Shown: piece by piece, positions 9,275 to 18,079 of the stretch
Layout: the number at the start of each line of letters is the position of its first letter
How positions within the stretch are numbered: position 1 is the first letter of the stretch
Assembly (NCBI RefSeq): GCF_003063455.1
Contig: NZ_NESN01000003.1
Location: 124,001 to 188,000, forward strand
From: Limnohabitans parvus II-B4
GTDB lineage: Bacteria > Pseudomonadota > Gammaproteobacteria > Burkholderiales > Burkholderiaceae_C
Length of the DNA: 64,000 nt
Direction of reading: 5' to 3'
Made by a program: the position numbers and the translations under genes
The notes under the pieces: model-generated
The model's database searches: none
What the model saw: only the letters and a program-made list of their open reading frames with translations
Told to the model about the DNA's origin: nothing

Positions 9275-10249
9275 ATGAAAAGACACGATGTGATCCATAC
9301 CCTGCTGGCCGCTTTTGTGGGGCTGGTTTGTGCGACTTCCGTGCAAGCCCAGTCCTACCCGACCAAGCCCATCCGCCTCATCGTGCCATTCCCGGCGGGT
9401 GGGGCCACCGACTTGTTTGCGCGCACCTTGTCGCAAAAGCTGGGCGAAAAAATGGGCACAACGCTGGTGGTCGAAAACCGCCCCGGCGCGGGCGGCACCT
9501 TGGGCTCGGACCTGGCCGCCAAGGCCAGCCCAGATGGCTATACCTTGCTGCTGTCCACTTCCAGCACGCACTCGATCGGGCCCAACCTGAACCCGCGCAT
9601 GCCCTATGACGCGGTCAAAGACTTCACTCCGATCAGCCAAGTGGGCAATGCGCCCAGCATCATGCTGGTGCCCAACAGCTCGCCCGCCAAAACCGTCAAG
9701 GAATGGATCGATCACGCCAAGAAGAACCCTGGCCGCTTGAACTATGCGTCGAGCGGCAATGGCACCATCGTCCAGTTGTCGGCAGAGTTGTTCAAGGCGC
9801 AGGCCGATGTGTTTGTCGTCCACATTCCCTACAAGGGCACAGCCTTGGCCATTCCCGATTTGGTCAGTGGCAAGGTGGATGTGCTGTTTGACAGCTTGCC
9901 CACCGGTTTGCCGCACGTGCGCGATGGCCGTTTGCGCGCTTTGGGCGTGACCACGCTCAAGCCTACAGCGCTGGCGCCGGGTGTGCAGCCCATCGCCGAT
10001 GTCTTGCCCGGTTACGAGTCCAACACTTGGTTTGGTTTGTTTGGCCCCAAAGGGTTGCCGCCTGAAGTGGTCAGCCGCGTGAACATGGCTGCCAATCAAG
10101 TGCTGCAAGACCCCGAGGTGTTGGACAAGCTGCAACGGTTTGGCATTGAGCCTGTGGGGGGTACGCCAGCCCAGTTCACCGCCATGCTGGCGAAAGAATC
10201 GGCCAAGTGGAAAAAAATCATCACCGAGCGCAAGATCACTTTGGAATGA
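9275..10249 (+). CDS. Bug/TctC family periplasmic solute receptor
   Basis: A 324-residue periplasmic binding protein. It begins MKRHDVIHTLLAAF and has a signal peptide with likely cleavage after SVQA. The mature start YPTKPIRLIVPFPAGGATD is the hallmark of Bug proteins, which bind carboxylates between two alpha/beta lobes; VENRPGAGG and DGYTLL follow as expected. The ATG at 9275 is chosen because it starts the signal peptide; the frame upstream is not coding-like. Position directly after tctBA suggests it feeds that transporter. It ends one base before the gamma-glutamyltransferase-family gene. Confidence 0.92.
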   Translation: MKRHDVIHTLLAAFVGLVCATSVQAQSYPTKPIRLIVPFPAGGATDLFARTLSQKLGEKMGTTLVVENRPGAGGTLGSDLAAKASPDGYTLLLSTSSTHSIGPNLNPRMPYDAVKDFTPISQVGNAPSIMLVPNSSPAKTVKEWIDHAKKNPGRLNYASSGNGTIVQLSAELFKAQADVFVVHIPYKGTALAIPDLVSGKVDVLFDSLPTGLPHVRDGRLRALGVTTLKPTALAPGVQPIADVLPGYESNTWFGLFGPKGLPPEVVSRVNMAANQVLQDPEVLDKLQRFGIEPVGGTPAQFTAMLAKESAKWKKIITERKITLE

Positions 10250-10250
10250 C

Positions 10251-11873
10251 ATGAACTTCAATCACCAGTTCCCCTACACCAGCACCCGTTTGCCGCTGTT
10301 CGCGCGCAACATCGTTTCCACCTCGCACCCTTTGGCCGCCCAAGCCGGCTTGCGCATGATGCTCAAGGGCGGCAATGCGGTTGACGCCGCCATTGCCGCT
10401 GCAGCGGTGATCACGCTGACCGAGCCCGTGAGTTGCGGTTTGGGTTCGGATGCTTTTGCCATTTTGTGGGACGGCAAAGAGTTGCACGGCCTCAACTCGT
10501 CTGGTCCTGCCCCTGCCACTTGGACGCCCGACTACTTTCACCGCAAATACGGCGCTGACGCAATCACACCGCCCAAGCGCGGCTTCGACTCGGTCACCGT
10601 GCCCGGCGCGGTGGCCGGTTGGGTTGCCTTGAGCGAGCGCTTTGGCAAGCTGCCTTTTGCTGACTTGCTTGAGCCCGCCATCGAGGTGGCCGAGCGCGGT
10701 TATTTGATCCCTGTGGTGGTGCAGCAAAAGTGGGCTGCGGCCACGCCCGAGCTGCAGTCACAACCCGGTTTTGCACAAAGTTTTTTGCCCTGGGGCCGCG
10801 CCCCCGAAGTGGGTGAGCTGTTTCAGTTCAAGAACGCGGCGCGTGGCCTCAAAGCCATTGCGGCCACCAAGGGTCAAGCCCTCTACGGTGGCGAGATTGC
10901 CGAGGCGATTGAAAAGTTCGCCAAGGAAAACGGCGGCAGCATCACGGCCAAAGACCTGGCCGACTTCAAGCCCGAGTGGGTCAAGCCCATTGCGCAAGAC
11001 TACCGTGGTTACACCCTGCACGAGATCCCGCCCAACGGGCAAGGCATCGCGGCGCTGATCGCCTTGGGGATCTTGTCCAACTTCGACCTGGCCAGCCACG
11101 CGGTCGACGGCGTGGATTCGCAGCACCTGCAAATCGAAGCCATGAAACTGGCCTTTGCCGACGTGTACCGCTACGTGGCCGACCCGCGCTACATGGAGGT
11201 CACGCCCGAGCAGATGCTCGACCCGGCTTATCTGGCCAGTCGCGCCAGGCTGATCGACATGAAGAAGGCGCAAAACTTCCAAGCGGGCAACCCGGTCAAG
11301 GGCGGCACGATTTACCTGACGGCGGCCGATGAAAACGGCATGATGGTCAGCTTCATCCAAAGCAACTTCATGGGCTTTGGCTCCGGTGTGGTGGAACCGA
11401 ACTACGGCATCAGCCTGCAAAACCGGGGCCACGGTTTCAGCACCAACCTGAACGGCCCCAACAAGGCCAACTTGGTGATGCCCGGCAAGCGGCCTTTCCA
11501 GACCATCATCCCCGCTTTCCTGACCCAAGACGGTCAGCCCGTCATGAGCTACGGCGTGATGGGCGGCAACATGCAGCCCCAAGGCCACATGCAAACCCTG
11601 GTGCGCATGCTCGACTACAAGCAAAACCCTCAAGCCGCATGCGATGCACCGCGCTGGCGTTACAACACCGGTATGAACATCAACGTCGAAGCCGCCATGA
11701 ACAGCCAGACCGTGCAGGGCCTGATCGCCCGTGGTCACGAGTTGGACGTCATCAACGACTCCTACCAAGACTTTGGTGCCGGCCAGTTCATCTGGCGCAT
11801 GGGCAATCCGGGCGTGGAAGGTTACATGGCCGCCAGCGACCCGCGCCGTGATGGGCAGGCTGTGGGCTTTTGA
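10251..11873 (+). CDS. Gamma-glutamyltransferase family (Ntn-hydrolase) enzyme
   Basis: A 540-residue protein of the gamma-glutamyltranspeptidase/cephalosporin acylase family. These enzymes cut themselves before a catalytic Thr; here the likely nucleophile is Thr353 in KGGTIYLTAADENG, followed by VSFIQSN and FGSGV. The N-terminal half carries HPLAAQAGLRMMLKGGNAVDAA, typical of the family. No signal peptide is seen, so a cytoplasmic enzyme is likely, unlike classical periplasmic GGT; a role as amidase on an imported gamma-glutamyl or similar amide is plausible. It follows the Bug gene by one base and overlaps the next gene by one base, so it shares the transporter's transcription unit. Confidence 0.88.
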   Translation: MNFNHQFPYTSTRLPLFARNIVSTSHPLAAQAGLRMMLKGGNAVDAAIAAAAVITLTEPVSCGLGSDAFAILWDGKELHGLNSSGPAPATWTPDYFHRKYGADAITPPKRGFDSVTVPGAVAGWVALSERFGKLPFADLLEPAIEVAERGYLIPVVVQQKWAAATPELQSQPGFAQSFLPWGRAPEVGELFQFKNAARGLKAIAATKGQALYGGEIAEAIEKFAKENGGSITAKDLADFKPEWVKPIAQDYRGYTLHEIPPNGQGIAALIALGILSNFDLASHAVDGVDSQHLQIEAMKLAFADVYRYVADPRYMEVTPEQMLDPAYLASRARLIDMKKAQNFQAGNPVKGGTIYLTAADENGMMVSFIQSNFMGFGSGVVEPNYGISLQNRGHGFSTNLNGPNKANLVMPGKRPFQTIIPAFLTQDGQPVMSYGVMGGNMQPQGHMQTLVRMLDYKQNPQAACDAPRWRYNTGMNINVEAAMNSQTVQGLIARGHELDVINDSYQDFGAGQFIWRMGNPGVEGYMAASDPRRDGQAVGF

Positions 11874-12667
11874 TGCGCCAGGCGCTGTTGTTGCGTGGGG
11901 TTGTGCTGGTTGTGGGGGCATGGGCATGCGCTCTTGCATCGGCACAACCGCTGTCCTGTGCTGTGGTGCTCTTGCATGGCAAATGGGGCACAGCGCAATC
12001 GCCTTATCTCAAGCCCATAGCTCAAAAAATTGAACCCTATTGCCAGGTTCGGATGCTTGAAATGCCATGGTCACGTCATCGACTTTACGACCGCCCTTAC
12101 GCCGACGCGCTGGCACAAATTCAGTCCACAGTTCTGGCCTTGCGTCAATCAGGCATCCAATGGGTAGCAGTGGGAGGCCAGAGTTTTGGTGCCAATGCCA
12201 CACTGGCCTACATGGCCCAGGTTGGCGATGCGGACGCTGTCTTGCCTATGGCTCCAGGCCATGTGCCCGAGGTCTTTGACCAAGTGCCCGATGTGCGGCG
12301 CAGTGTCGATGCGGCGCGTCAGTTGGTGCAATCGGGTCAGGGCGACACCTTGATCGAGATGAACGACATCAACCAAGGGCAACGTCGCCCGATCAAAACC
12401 ACTGCCACAGCTTTGTGGAGTTATTTCAACCCGCAAGGCTGGGGCAATATGGGTCTGAGTGCTGCCGCGTTTCGAAAACCCGTCCCGGTGTTTTGGGCGA
12501 TCGGCAAGCAAGACATGCTGTACCCCTCTGCCTCAGCTGCGATTTATCAAAAATTGCCGCCACACCCTGACAGCCGGTATCTTGTGCTGAATGCCAACCA
12601 TGCCAACACGCCCGAGCTGGCCGCGGACGAGGCTGTGCAATGGATATGGGGCCGGATTGGGCGTTGA
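11873..12667 (+). CDS. Exported alpha/beta-hydrolase-fold protein
   Basis: A 264-residue protein with an N-terminal signal peptide (hydrophobic stretch LLLRGVVLVVGAWACALASA, cleavage near residue 22). The alpha/beta hydrolase features are the strand-loop VVLLHGKWG (oxyanion region), the nucleophile elbow GQSFGAN and a late His in NANHANTPE. It should be a periplasmic esterase or peptidase-like enzyme; the substrate is unknown. The ATG at 11873 shares a base with the preceding stop; a TTG three bases earlier is the alternative. It ends two bases before the next gene. Confidence 0.8.
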   Translation: MRQALLLRGVVLVVGAWACALASAQPLSCAVVLLHGKWGTAQSPYLKPIAQKIEPYCQVRMLEMPWSRHRLYDRPYADALAQIQSTVLALRQSGIQWVAVGGQSFGANATLAYMAQVGDADAVLPMAPGHVPEVFDQVPDVRRSVDAARQLVQSGQGDTLIEMNDINQGQRRPIKTTATALWSYFNPQGWGNMGLSAAAFRKPVPVFWAIGKQDMLYPSASAAIYQKLPPHPDSRYLVLNANHANTPELAADEAVQWIWGRIGR

Positions 12668-12669
12668 CG

Positions 12670-13569
12670 ATGCAAGCACAAAGAAATGCCCATCTGACCA
12701 CTGGCCTGATCATGGCCATGGCCGGTTCGATCGCCTTCAGCGGCAAAGCCATCATCGTCAAGTTGGCTTATCGCCATGGTGTCGATGCCGTCACTCTGGT
12801 CATGCTGCGCATGCTCTTTGCCTTGCCCCTGTTTTTGTGTATGGCCTGGTGGGCCGGACGCGGCAAACCCCGGATCGCCAAGCGTGACTGGCTGGGCATT
12901 TTGGGTCTGGGCTTCAGCGGTTATTACTTGGCCTCATTTCTGGATTTCTGGGGCTTGGAATACATCAGCGCTTCTTTGGAGCGCCTGATCTTGTACCTCA
13001 ACCCCACACTGGTGCTGGTGCTGGGCTGGTTCTTGTATCGCCGCAAAATCAGCTACCACCAAGGGGTGGGCATGGCCATCAGCTATGCCGGTGTGATGCT
13101 GGTGTTCGGCCATGAAGCGGCACTCGACGGCAAAAACGCCGTACTGGGCGCGGCGCTGGTGTTGGGCAGTGCCATCAGCTATGCGCTGTACCTGAGTTAC
13201 AGCGGGCAGATGGTGCAGCGGCTTGGTTCGCTGCGTTTGGCGGGCTGGGCCACCTCGGTGGCGTGTGTCTTGTGCATTGCTCAATTTGCGGTGCTGCGCC
13301 CGTTGTCGCTGGCGCAGGTTCCCGAGCCCGTGATCTGGTTGTCACTGCTCAACGCCACGGCTTGCACGGCGGTGCCCGTGGTCTTGGTCATGATGGCCAT
13401 CGAACGCATCGGCTCGGGCCTGACGGCGCAGACCGGCATGATCGGCCCCATGTCCACGCTGCTCATGGGTGTGGTCCTTTTGGGTGAGCCTTTCAACATA
13501 TGGATTGTGGGCGGCACCGTGCTGGTGCTGTCGGGTGTTTTTTGGGTGACACGCGCACCCAAAGTTTGA
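12670..13569 (+). CDS. EamA/DMT family transporter
   Basis: A 299-residue drug/metabolite-type transporter with ten hydrophobic segments in two EamA repeats; the second repeat begins around LGAALVLGSAISYALYLSY. Such proteins usually export amino acids or metabolites. The start is taken at 12670, two bases after the preceding stop; an in-frame ATG at 12640 overlaps that gene. It lies between the hydrolase and the SDR gene in one tightly packed plus-strand run. Confidence 0.9.
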   Translation: MQAQRNAHLTTGLIMAMAGSIAFSGKAIIVKLAYRHGVDAVTLVMLRMLFALPLFLCMAWWAGRGKPRIAKRDWLGILGLGFSGYYLASFLDFWGLEYISASLERLILYLNPTLVLVLGWFLYRRKISYHQGVGMAISYAGVMLVFGHEAALDGKNAVLGAALVLGSAISYALYLSYSGQMVQRLGSLRLAGWATSVACVLCIAQFAVLRPLSLAQVPEPVIWLSLLNATACTAVPVVLVMMAIERIGSGLTAQTGMIGPMSTLLMGVVLLGEPFNIWIVGGTVLVLSGVFWVTRAPKV

Positions 13570-13586
13570 AATCAACAGGAGCGAAA

Positions 13587-14387
13587 ATGGATTTGGGCAT
13601 TGCAGGCAAGTGGGCTTTGGTGGGTGGCGCGAGCAAAGGCTTGGGCTGGGGTTGCGCACGGGCATTGGCGCTGGAAGGCGTGAACGTGGTCATGGTGGCG
13701 CGTGGCGCCGAAGTGCTGAACAAGGCAGTGGATGACTTGCGTGCCGAAACGGGTGGCAAAGTGCAGTTGATCGCCGTGGCGCAAGACATCACCACCGAAG
13801 CTGGGCGCGAAGCCATCTGGAACGTGGCGGGTGGCCCCGGCAAAGACTACGACATCGTGGTCACCAACGCAGGCGGCCCGCCACCCGGTGACTTTCGTGA
13901 CTGGGACCGCGAGGCCTGGCTCAAGGCCATCGATGCCAACATGCTCACGCCGATTGAGTTGATCAAAGCCACGGTGGACGGCATGGCCGCACGCGGCTTT
14001 GGTCGCATCGTCAACATCACCTCCAGCTCGGTGAAGTCGCCCATCGACGTGCTGGGCTTGTCCAATGGCGCCCGCAGTGGCCTGACGGGTTTTGTGGCCG
14101 GCACATCGCGCAGCAAAATTGCGGGCCAGGGCGTGACCATCAACAACTTGCTACCCGGCAAGTTCGACACCGACCGCATCCGCTCGACGCTGCCCGCGAT
14201 GGCGCAAAAGCAAGGCAAAACGGTGGAAGAAATGCGCGCCATCCAGCAAGCGCAAATCCCGGCAGGGCGCTACGGCAACCCGCAAGAGTTTGGTGCCATC
14301 TGCGCCTTTTTGTGCAGCCAGCACGCGGCTTACATGACGGGCCAGAACGTGTTGGCCGATGGCGGGGCTTATCCGGGGACGTTTTGA
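13587..14387 (+). CDS. Divergent short-chain dehydrogenase/reductase lacking the usual YxxxK
   Basis: A 266-residue SDR-fold protein. The cofactor loop is GGASKGLG (about 13-20) and NAG occurs in VTNAGGPPPG. NITSSSVKSP supplies the catalytic Ser. However, the position of the usual Tyr-x-x-x-Lys reads LSNGARSG, so both the Tyr and the Lys are replaced (Ser/Asn and Arg). A subgroup of SDRs with this LSNxxR pattern exists and is annotated as 3-oxoacyl-ACP reductase homologues, but classical SDR catalysis is doubtful. The ATG at 13587 follows AACAGGAG at 13574-13581. It is the last gene of the run starting at tctB. Confidence 0.88.
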   Translation: MDLGIAGKWALVGGASKGLGWGCARALALEGVNVVMVARGAEVLNKAVDDLRAETGGKVQLIAVAQDITTEAGREAIWNVAGGPGKDYDIVVTNAGGPPPGDFRDWDREAWLKAIDANMLTPIELIKATVDGMAARGFGRIVNITSSSVKSPIDVLGLSNGARSGLTGFVAGTSRSKIAGQGVTINNLLPGKFDTDRIRSTLPAMAQKQGKTVEEMRAIQQAQIPAGRYGNPQEFGAICAFLCSQHAAYMTGQNVLADGGAYPGTF

Positions 14388-14702
14388 CAGCGGTCTGGTG
14401 ACTGAGCTGAAGTTTTGCAATGGCTGTCGGGCCATTGCTGTTGCCTTGGTTTGATATTTGAGCTTGCGGTCAGTGGTCTTTTTTTGGCTGGTAGCGGACA
14501 TCCCGAGGCTGAGGCTGATGTTTGGCGCCTGCCATAACCGGTCGTTCGCTATGCAGTGCATCCAGTGACCGGTCTACAGCTCACAGCTGCATCCAACATG
14601 GCTAAATCACAGATGACGGAAGGCAATTGAATTCGCGCACAGAGTTTCAACGCTTTGTCTTGCTGGATCCTAGGGCGAACCACTAGCGCAAAGGTAGCCA
14701 TA
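14388..14702. other. Intergenic gap before the first sulfatase gene; no gene seen
   Basis: No convincing open frame or RNA gene. A perfect 8-bp hairpin (GCAATGGC at 14417-14424, GCCATTGC at 14431-14438) lies 30 bases after the SDR stop but has no T-run, so it is at best a weak end signal. The remainder looks like decayed sequence and is less GC-rich toward the sulfatase promoter. Confidence 0.5.
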
Positions 14703-14718
14703 TGTCGGTGTTTTGACA
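14703..14718. promoter_or_regulatory. Putative operator TGTC-N8-GACA upstream of sulfatase 1
   Basis: TGTCGGTGTTTTGACA, a 16-base inverted repeat whose right half contains the -35-like TTGACA at 14713-14718. The same TGTC-N8-GACA pattern occurs at 27206-27221, upstream of the facing operon. Size and symmetry suit a Crp/Fnr-family dimer; the link to the regulator at 27281 is inference. Confidence 0.4.
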
Positions 14719-14745
14719 TTCATGAACGATCACGCTCCATAAAAT
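14713..14745 (+). promoter_or_regulatory. Possible sigma-70 promoter of sulfatase 1
   Basis: A perfect TTGACA at 14713-14718 is followed by an A/T-rich CATAAAAT at 14738-14745. The spacer (19 to 21 bases, depending on the hexamer chosen) is longer than ideal, so the promoter may need an activator; the overlapping inverted repeat would be a fitting site. The start codon is about 65 bases downstream. Confidence 0.35.
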
Positions 14746-14809
14746 TAGCCATCGATCTATTGATGGCATTTGGCGTTACCGAATGCCCATTTATGCGTAA
14801 GGTACCTAC

Positions 14810-17134
14810 ATGCCCTCCAAAGACTCGCAATCGCTGAAAGTCGCCGACCCAAGTGCCCAATTTTCCGGTCATATCGGCCAAACGTTGCCAGAGTCCTCGC
14901 CAAGTTGGTCGCCTCGACTGGGTGCGCCACAAGGCAGTCCGAACATCATTGTGATCCTGCTCGACGACCTGGGCTTCTCCGACTTCGGTTGTTACGGTGG
15001 TGAGATTCAAACCCCTAACATCGACCGTCTTGCCGCGCAGGGACTGCGCTACACCAACTACACCACAGTGCCCATGTGCACGCCGGCCCGCGCGGCTCTG
15101 CTGACGGGCAAGAACCCGCACAGTGTTGGTTGTGGCTGGCTGACGCACAATGATCCGGGTTACCCGGGTTACCGTGGCGAAATATCCAGGGATGCGCCAT
15201 TGATGTCCGAGTTGTTGCGCGAACAGGGCTGGTCCACCATGGCCCTGGGCAAATGGCACAACACTTACGACCGCAACCTGCACAGCGCCGCTGACAACAG
15301 TGGCTGGCCCCTGCAACGTGGCTTCGACCGTTTCTACGGATTCATGGGGGCCGAGACCAGCTACTACCAGCCCGATCGCATGCTCGAAGGCAACCAGCTG
15401 GCACAGGTGGATGGCTACCCAGAGGGCTACTTTGCCCCAGATGATTACACCAGCCGCGCCATCGCCTGGATTGCTGAAAACCGCGCCAGCGCGCCGGACA
15501 AACCCTTCTTCACTTACCTCGCATTCCAGTCGCCGCACACGCCGCATCAGGCCAAGCCCGAAGACCAAGCCAAATACAACGGTGTTTACGAGGCCGGCTG
15601 GGACGCCTTGCGGCTGGCGCGTTTCGAGCGCCAGCGGGCCATGGGGCTGATCGAACCCAACGCCGTACTGCCACCGCGCAATCCCGGCATCCCCGAGTGG
15701 GCAAGCTTGCCGGCCGAGCAGAAAGAACTTTACGCACGCTACATGGCGTGTTACGCAGGGCTGGTGGACAACGTCGATCAGAACGTGGGGCGCTTGCTGG
15801 CCTTCTTGGAAAAAAGCGGCCAACTGGACAACACGCTGATCATGATCACATCGGACAACGGCGCCAATTCCATCGGCGGTCCGACCGGCGTGATGAACCT
15901 GCAGGACCGTCGCCAGGGTTTTCCGGAAGACGCTGCGCTGGTGCGCCGCCTGGTGGAGACGAACGCCGTCGGCGACGACGCCACCTACGCGGCTTACCCC
16001 AGCGGGTGGTCACAGGTGTCCAACACGCCGTACCGGTTCTACAAGCGCACACCCATGGCCGGCGGCATCCGGGTACCTTTTGTCGCACACTGGCCCAAGG
16101 GCTTGGCCGACCCGGGTGGATTGCGCTCCCAATGGATCCACGTCACCGACTTGCTGCCGACCCTGCTCGACCTGACCGGTGGTCGCTATCCCTCGGTGCA
16201 CAACGGTTACCGCACGCGTTCCATGGATGGCAAGAGCTTTGCTACCTCGCTGCGCCAAGTCGATGCCCCGGTGCAACGCCAGCGACAGTACTACGAGCTG
16301 CAGGGCAACCGCGGTTATATCAGTGGCGAGTGGAAAATCGTTTCGCTTCAACCGCCACTGCAACCACTCGATCTGAACAACTGGATGCTGTTTCACATCG
16401 CCAGCGATCCAACGGAGGTGAAGGACGTGGCCGCTAGCCAGCCCGAGGTGCTGCAACGTCTGATTGCTGAGTTTGAGGTCGAAGCCACGGCGAACTATGT
16501 CTACCCCATTGACAACCGCGATGACAGGCGCGCCATCACGTTACCGCCGCACGAGCTGGCACAAGCCCTTGTTCCGCGCGACTTCTATCGCGAGAGCGAA
16601 GCCATTCCCGGTGTGACTGTTTCGCCCATGATCGCTGACAGGGATTTCGTGCTCCGCGCACAGTTTGAATGGCGCACCGGCGACGAAGGTGTGATCGTGG
16701 CGCTGGGTGATCACTTTAGCGGTATGGTGCTGTTCGTTATGGACGGTGCGCTGCACTTCACCTACCAGCTCTGGTATCGCCCCATCGAGTTGATCCCGAT
16801 CCTGTTGACGCCAGGTACACAGGACTTCGTGTTGAACTACCGAGCTCTCGGCGATCGCAAAGGCCAAGGCCACTTCAGCTTGAACGGACAGGTCGTTGCT
16901 GCGGGGGCAGACCTTTCGCCCACGATGGTGCGCCTGCCCTCGGGTGGTCTGAGCGTGGGCATCAACAAGCGCCGAGCCATCAGCGAACGCTACGCCGACC
17001 GAGGTGCGTTCCGCTACAGCGGTCAAATTGACCTGGTGAGACTTGAGCCCGGTGACCAACCTGCCGATTCGCCGATGGTGCTGGACGAAGCAGCCGTGCA
17101 AGCCCGACTGCGGGCTGCGGCCAGACAGAACTGA
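14810..17134 (+). CDS. Sulfatase 1 (arylsulfatase-type, formylglycine class, long form)
   Basis: A 774-residue type I sulfatase. The metal site begins with LLDDLGFSD (about 50-58). The activation motif is CTPAR, Cys90 to Arg94, in which the Cys would become formylglycine; [10 protein letters not shown] follows, and GKWH and ITSDNGA give further active-site residues. The final ~150 residues form an extra beta-rich, lectin-like domain, as in other ~780-residue sulfatases. No signal peptide is seen, so it should act in the cytoplasm on an imported sulfate ester (or phosphonate ester, as related enzymes are promiscuous). It is clearly paralogous to the product of 21914-24220 and faces that operon. 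Substrate unknown. Confidence 0.92.
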   Translation: MPSKDSQSLKVADPSAQFSGHIGQTLPESSPSWSPRLGAPQGSPNIIVILLDDLGFSDFGCYGGEIQTPNIDRLAAQGLRYTNYTTVPMCTPARAALLTGKNPHSVGCGWLTHNDPGYPGYRGEISRDAPLMSELLREQGWSTMALGKWHNTYDRNLHSAADNSGWPLQRGFDRFYGFMGAETSYYQPDRMLEGNQLAQVDGYPEGYFAPDDYTSRAIAWIAENRASAPDKPFFTYLAFQSPHTPHQAKPEDQAKYNGVYEAGWDALRLARFERQRAMGLIEPNAVLPPRNPGIPEWASLPAEQKELYARYMACYAGLVDNVDQNVGRLLAFLEKSGQLDNTLIMITSDNGANSIGGPTGVMNLQDRRQGFPEDAALVRRLVETNAVGDDATYAAYPSGWSQVSNTPYRFYKRTPMAGGIRVPFVAHWPKGLADPGGLRSQWIHVTDLLPTLLDLTGGRYPSVHNGYRTRSMDGKSFATSLRQVDAPVQRQRQYYELQGNRGYISGEWKIVSLQPPLQPLDLNNWMLFHIASDPTEVKDVAASQPEVLQRLIAEFEVEATANYVYPIDNRDDRRAITLPPHELAQALVPRDFYRESEAIPGVTVSPMIADRDFVLRAQFEWRTGDEGVIVALGDHFSGMVLFVMDGALHFTYQLWYRPIELIPILLTPGTQDFVLNYRALGDRKGQGHFSLNGQVVAAGADLSPTMVRLPSGGLSVGINKRRAISERYADRGAFRYSGQIDLVRLEPGDQPADSPMVLDEAAVQARLRAAARQN

Positions 17135-17209
17135 TCAGCACCCTTGCAAGGATTCGTGCTGCTGTTTAGCGCTACAGTGCCGTGAAAAACTGAAACGGCA
17201 CAGCGTTCC

Positions 17210-17956
17210 TCACGGCCCGAGCAGGGCGCGGGCTATGCTTAGAAGCCCCAACGCACATGTCAGTACGACGCTCACGCGTCGCGCTGTGTGGCCGCCGTAG
17301 CGGGCGAACAACCGGTTGCCGAGCGTATCGCCCAGCAATACCACTGGCAAGGCCAGAGCAAAGAGCAGCATCACCGGTGGTGTGATGTGGCCGCCAAACA
17401 GGTAGGCGCAGGTCGCCAAAAGACACACAGTCAACAGCCCCAGTGCAAGAGTCGCGCGGGCCTGGCCTATGTCGGTTGCGGTGAGCATGAACAACACCAC
17501 CACCGGCGGCCCGGCAATGCCCACGGCACCTCCTAACACGCCTGAGGCCAGCCCTGCGAGCGCCAGCGCCGGCAGAGTCAAGGCTTGGTGACGGGGCGGT
17601 ATCAGGAGCATGGCTGCCGACAACGCAAGTACCAATAGGCCCATAACCAAGCGCAGGCCCGCATCGCCCACCATGGTATGCAGCCAGTAACCCATCGGCG
17701 TACCTACCAGCCCCGAGAACAGCAAGGGCAAAAAAATCCGACGCGAGATCTGGCCTCGCATTGCCGGCACATTCTTCAAAGTGGCGGCGAGCGCCAGCAG
17801 GATGTTCAGCACCACCGCTTGTTCGGGTGGAAACACCAAACTCAGCATGGGGACCGCAATGATCGAGAAAGCCCAACCGGTCATGGCTCGAACAACGGAG
17901 GCCAACAGCACGGATGTTCCGAGCCACAGCAGGGCCACAGAACTGATGTCACCCAT
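17210..17956 (-). CDS. TauE/SafE family anion exporter
   Basis: A ~248-residue membrane protein with about eight hydrophobic segments and two TauE/SafE repeats; GIGxx-type turns appear as GLVGTPMGYW in the first half and GGAVGIAGPPVVVLF in the second. Family members export sulfite, sulfoacetate or other sulfur anions, which would suit a cluster releasing sulfur oxyanions, but many members handle other solutes. The start is uncertain: ATG at 17956 or TTG at 17974, neither with a clear ribosome site. It is separated from the receptor gene upstream by an SDR gene remnant, so its link with the operon may be recent. Confidence 0.82.
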   Translation of the reverse strand: MGDISSVALLWLGTSVLLASVVRAMTGWAFSIIAVPMLSLVFPPEQAVVLNILLALAATLKNVPAMRGQISRRIFLPLLFSGLVGTPMGYWLHTMVGDAGLRLVMGLLVLALSAAMLLIPPRHQALTLPALALAGLASGVLGGAVGIAGPPVVVLFMLTATDIGQARATLALGLLTVCLLATCAYLFGGHITPPVMLLFALALPVVLLGDTLGNRLFARYGGHTARRVSVVLTCALGLLSIARALLGP

Positions 17957-17991
17957 GAGCAAGCTCAAAGTCAATGGTGTATCGTAAACCC

Positions 17992-18072
17992 TCAGACACC
18001 GTGACGCTCCTTGGCCATGACCGTGCCGGTCGCGCCCCCCGTAATGAGGGCCACATGCCCACTGACCTGCAT
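17992..18072 (-). pseudogene. Remnant of a short-chain dehydrogenase gene (N-terminal 26 codons)
   Basis: Read on the minus strand from the ATG at 18070-18072, the frame gives MQVSGHVALITGGATG and then VMAKERHGV and a stop at 17992. The first 16 residues are a textbook SDR start (VALITGGxxG cofactor loop), after which similarity ends. The ATG is seven bases beyond the stop of the receptor gene at 18080, exactly where an operon gene would begin. This indicates an SDR gene of the operon was deleted, leaving its first codons fused to sequence near the TauE gene. The full-length parent is not in the window. Confidence 0.6.
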
Positions 18073-18079
18073 CGGTGCT

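Noticed and set aside
7582..9276. 564-codon minus-strand open frame opposite tctA
   Set aside because: Gln/His/Arg-rich composition with no motif, and the plus strand encodes an unmistakable TctA.
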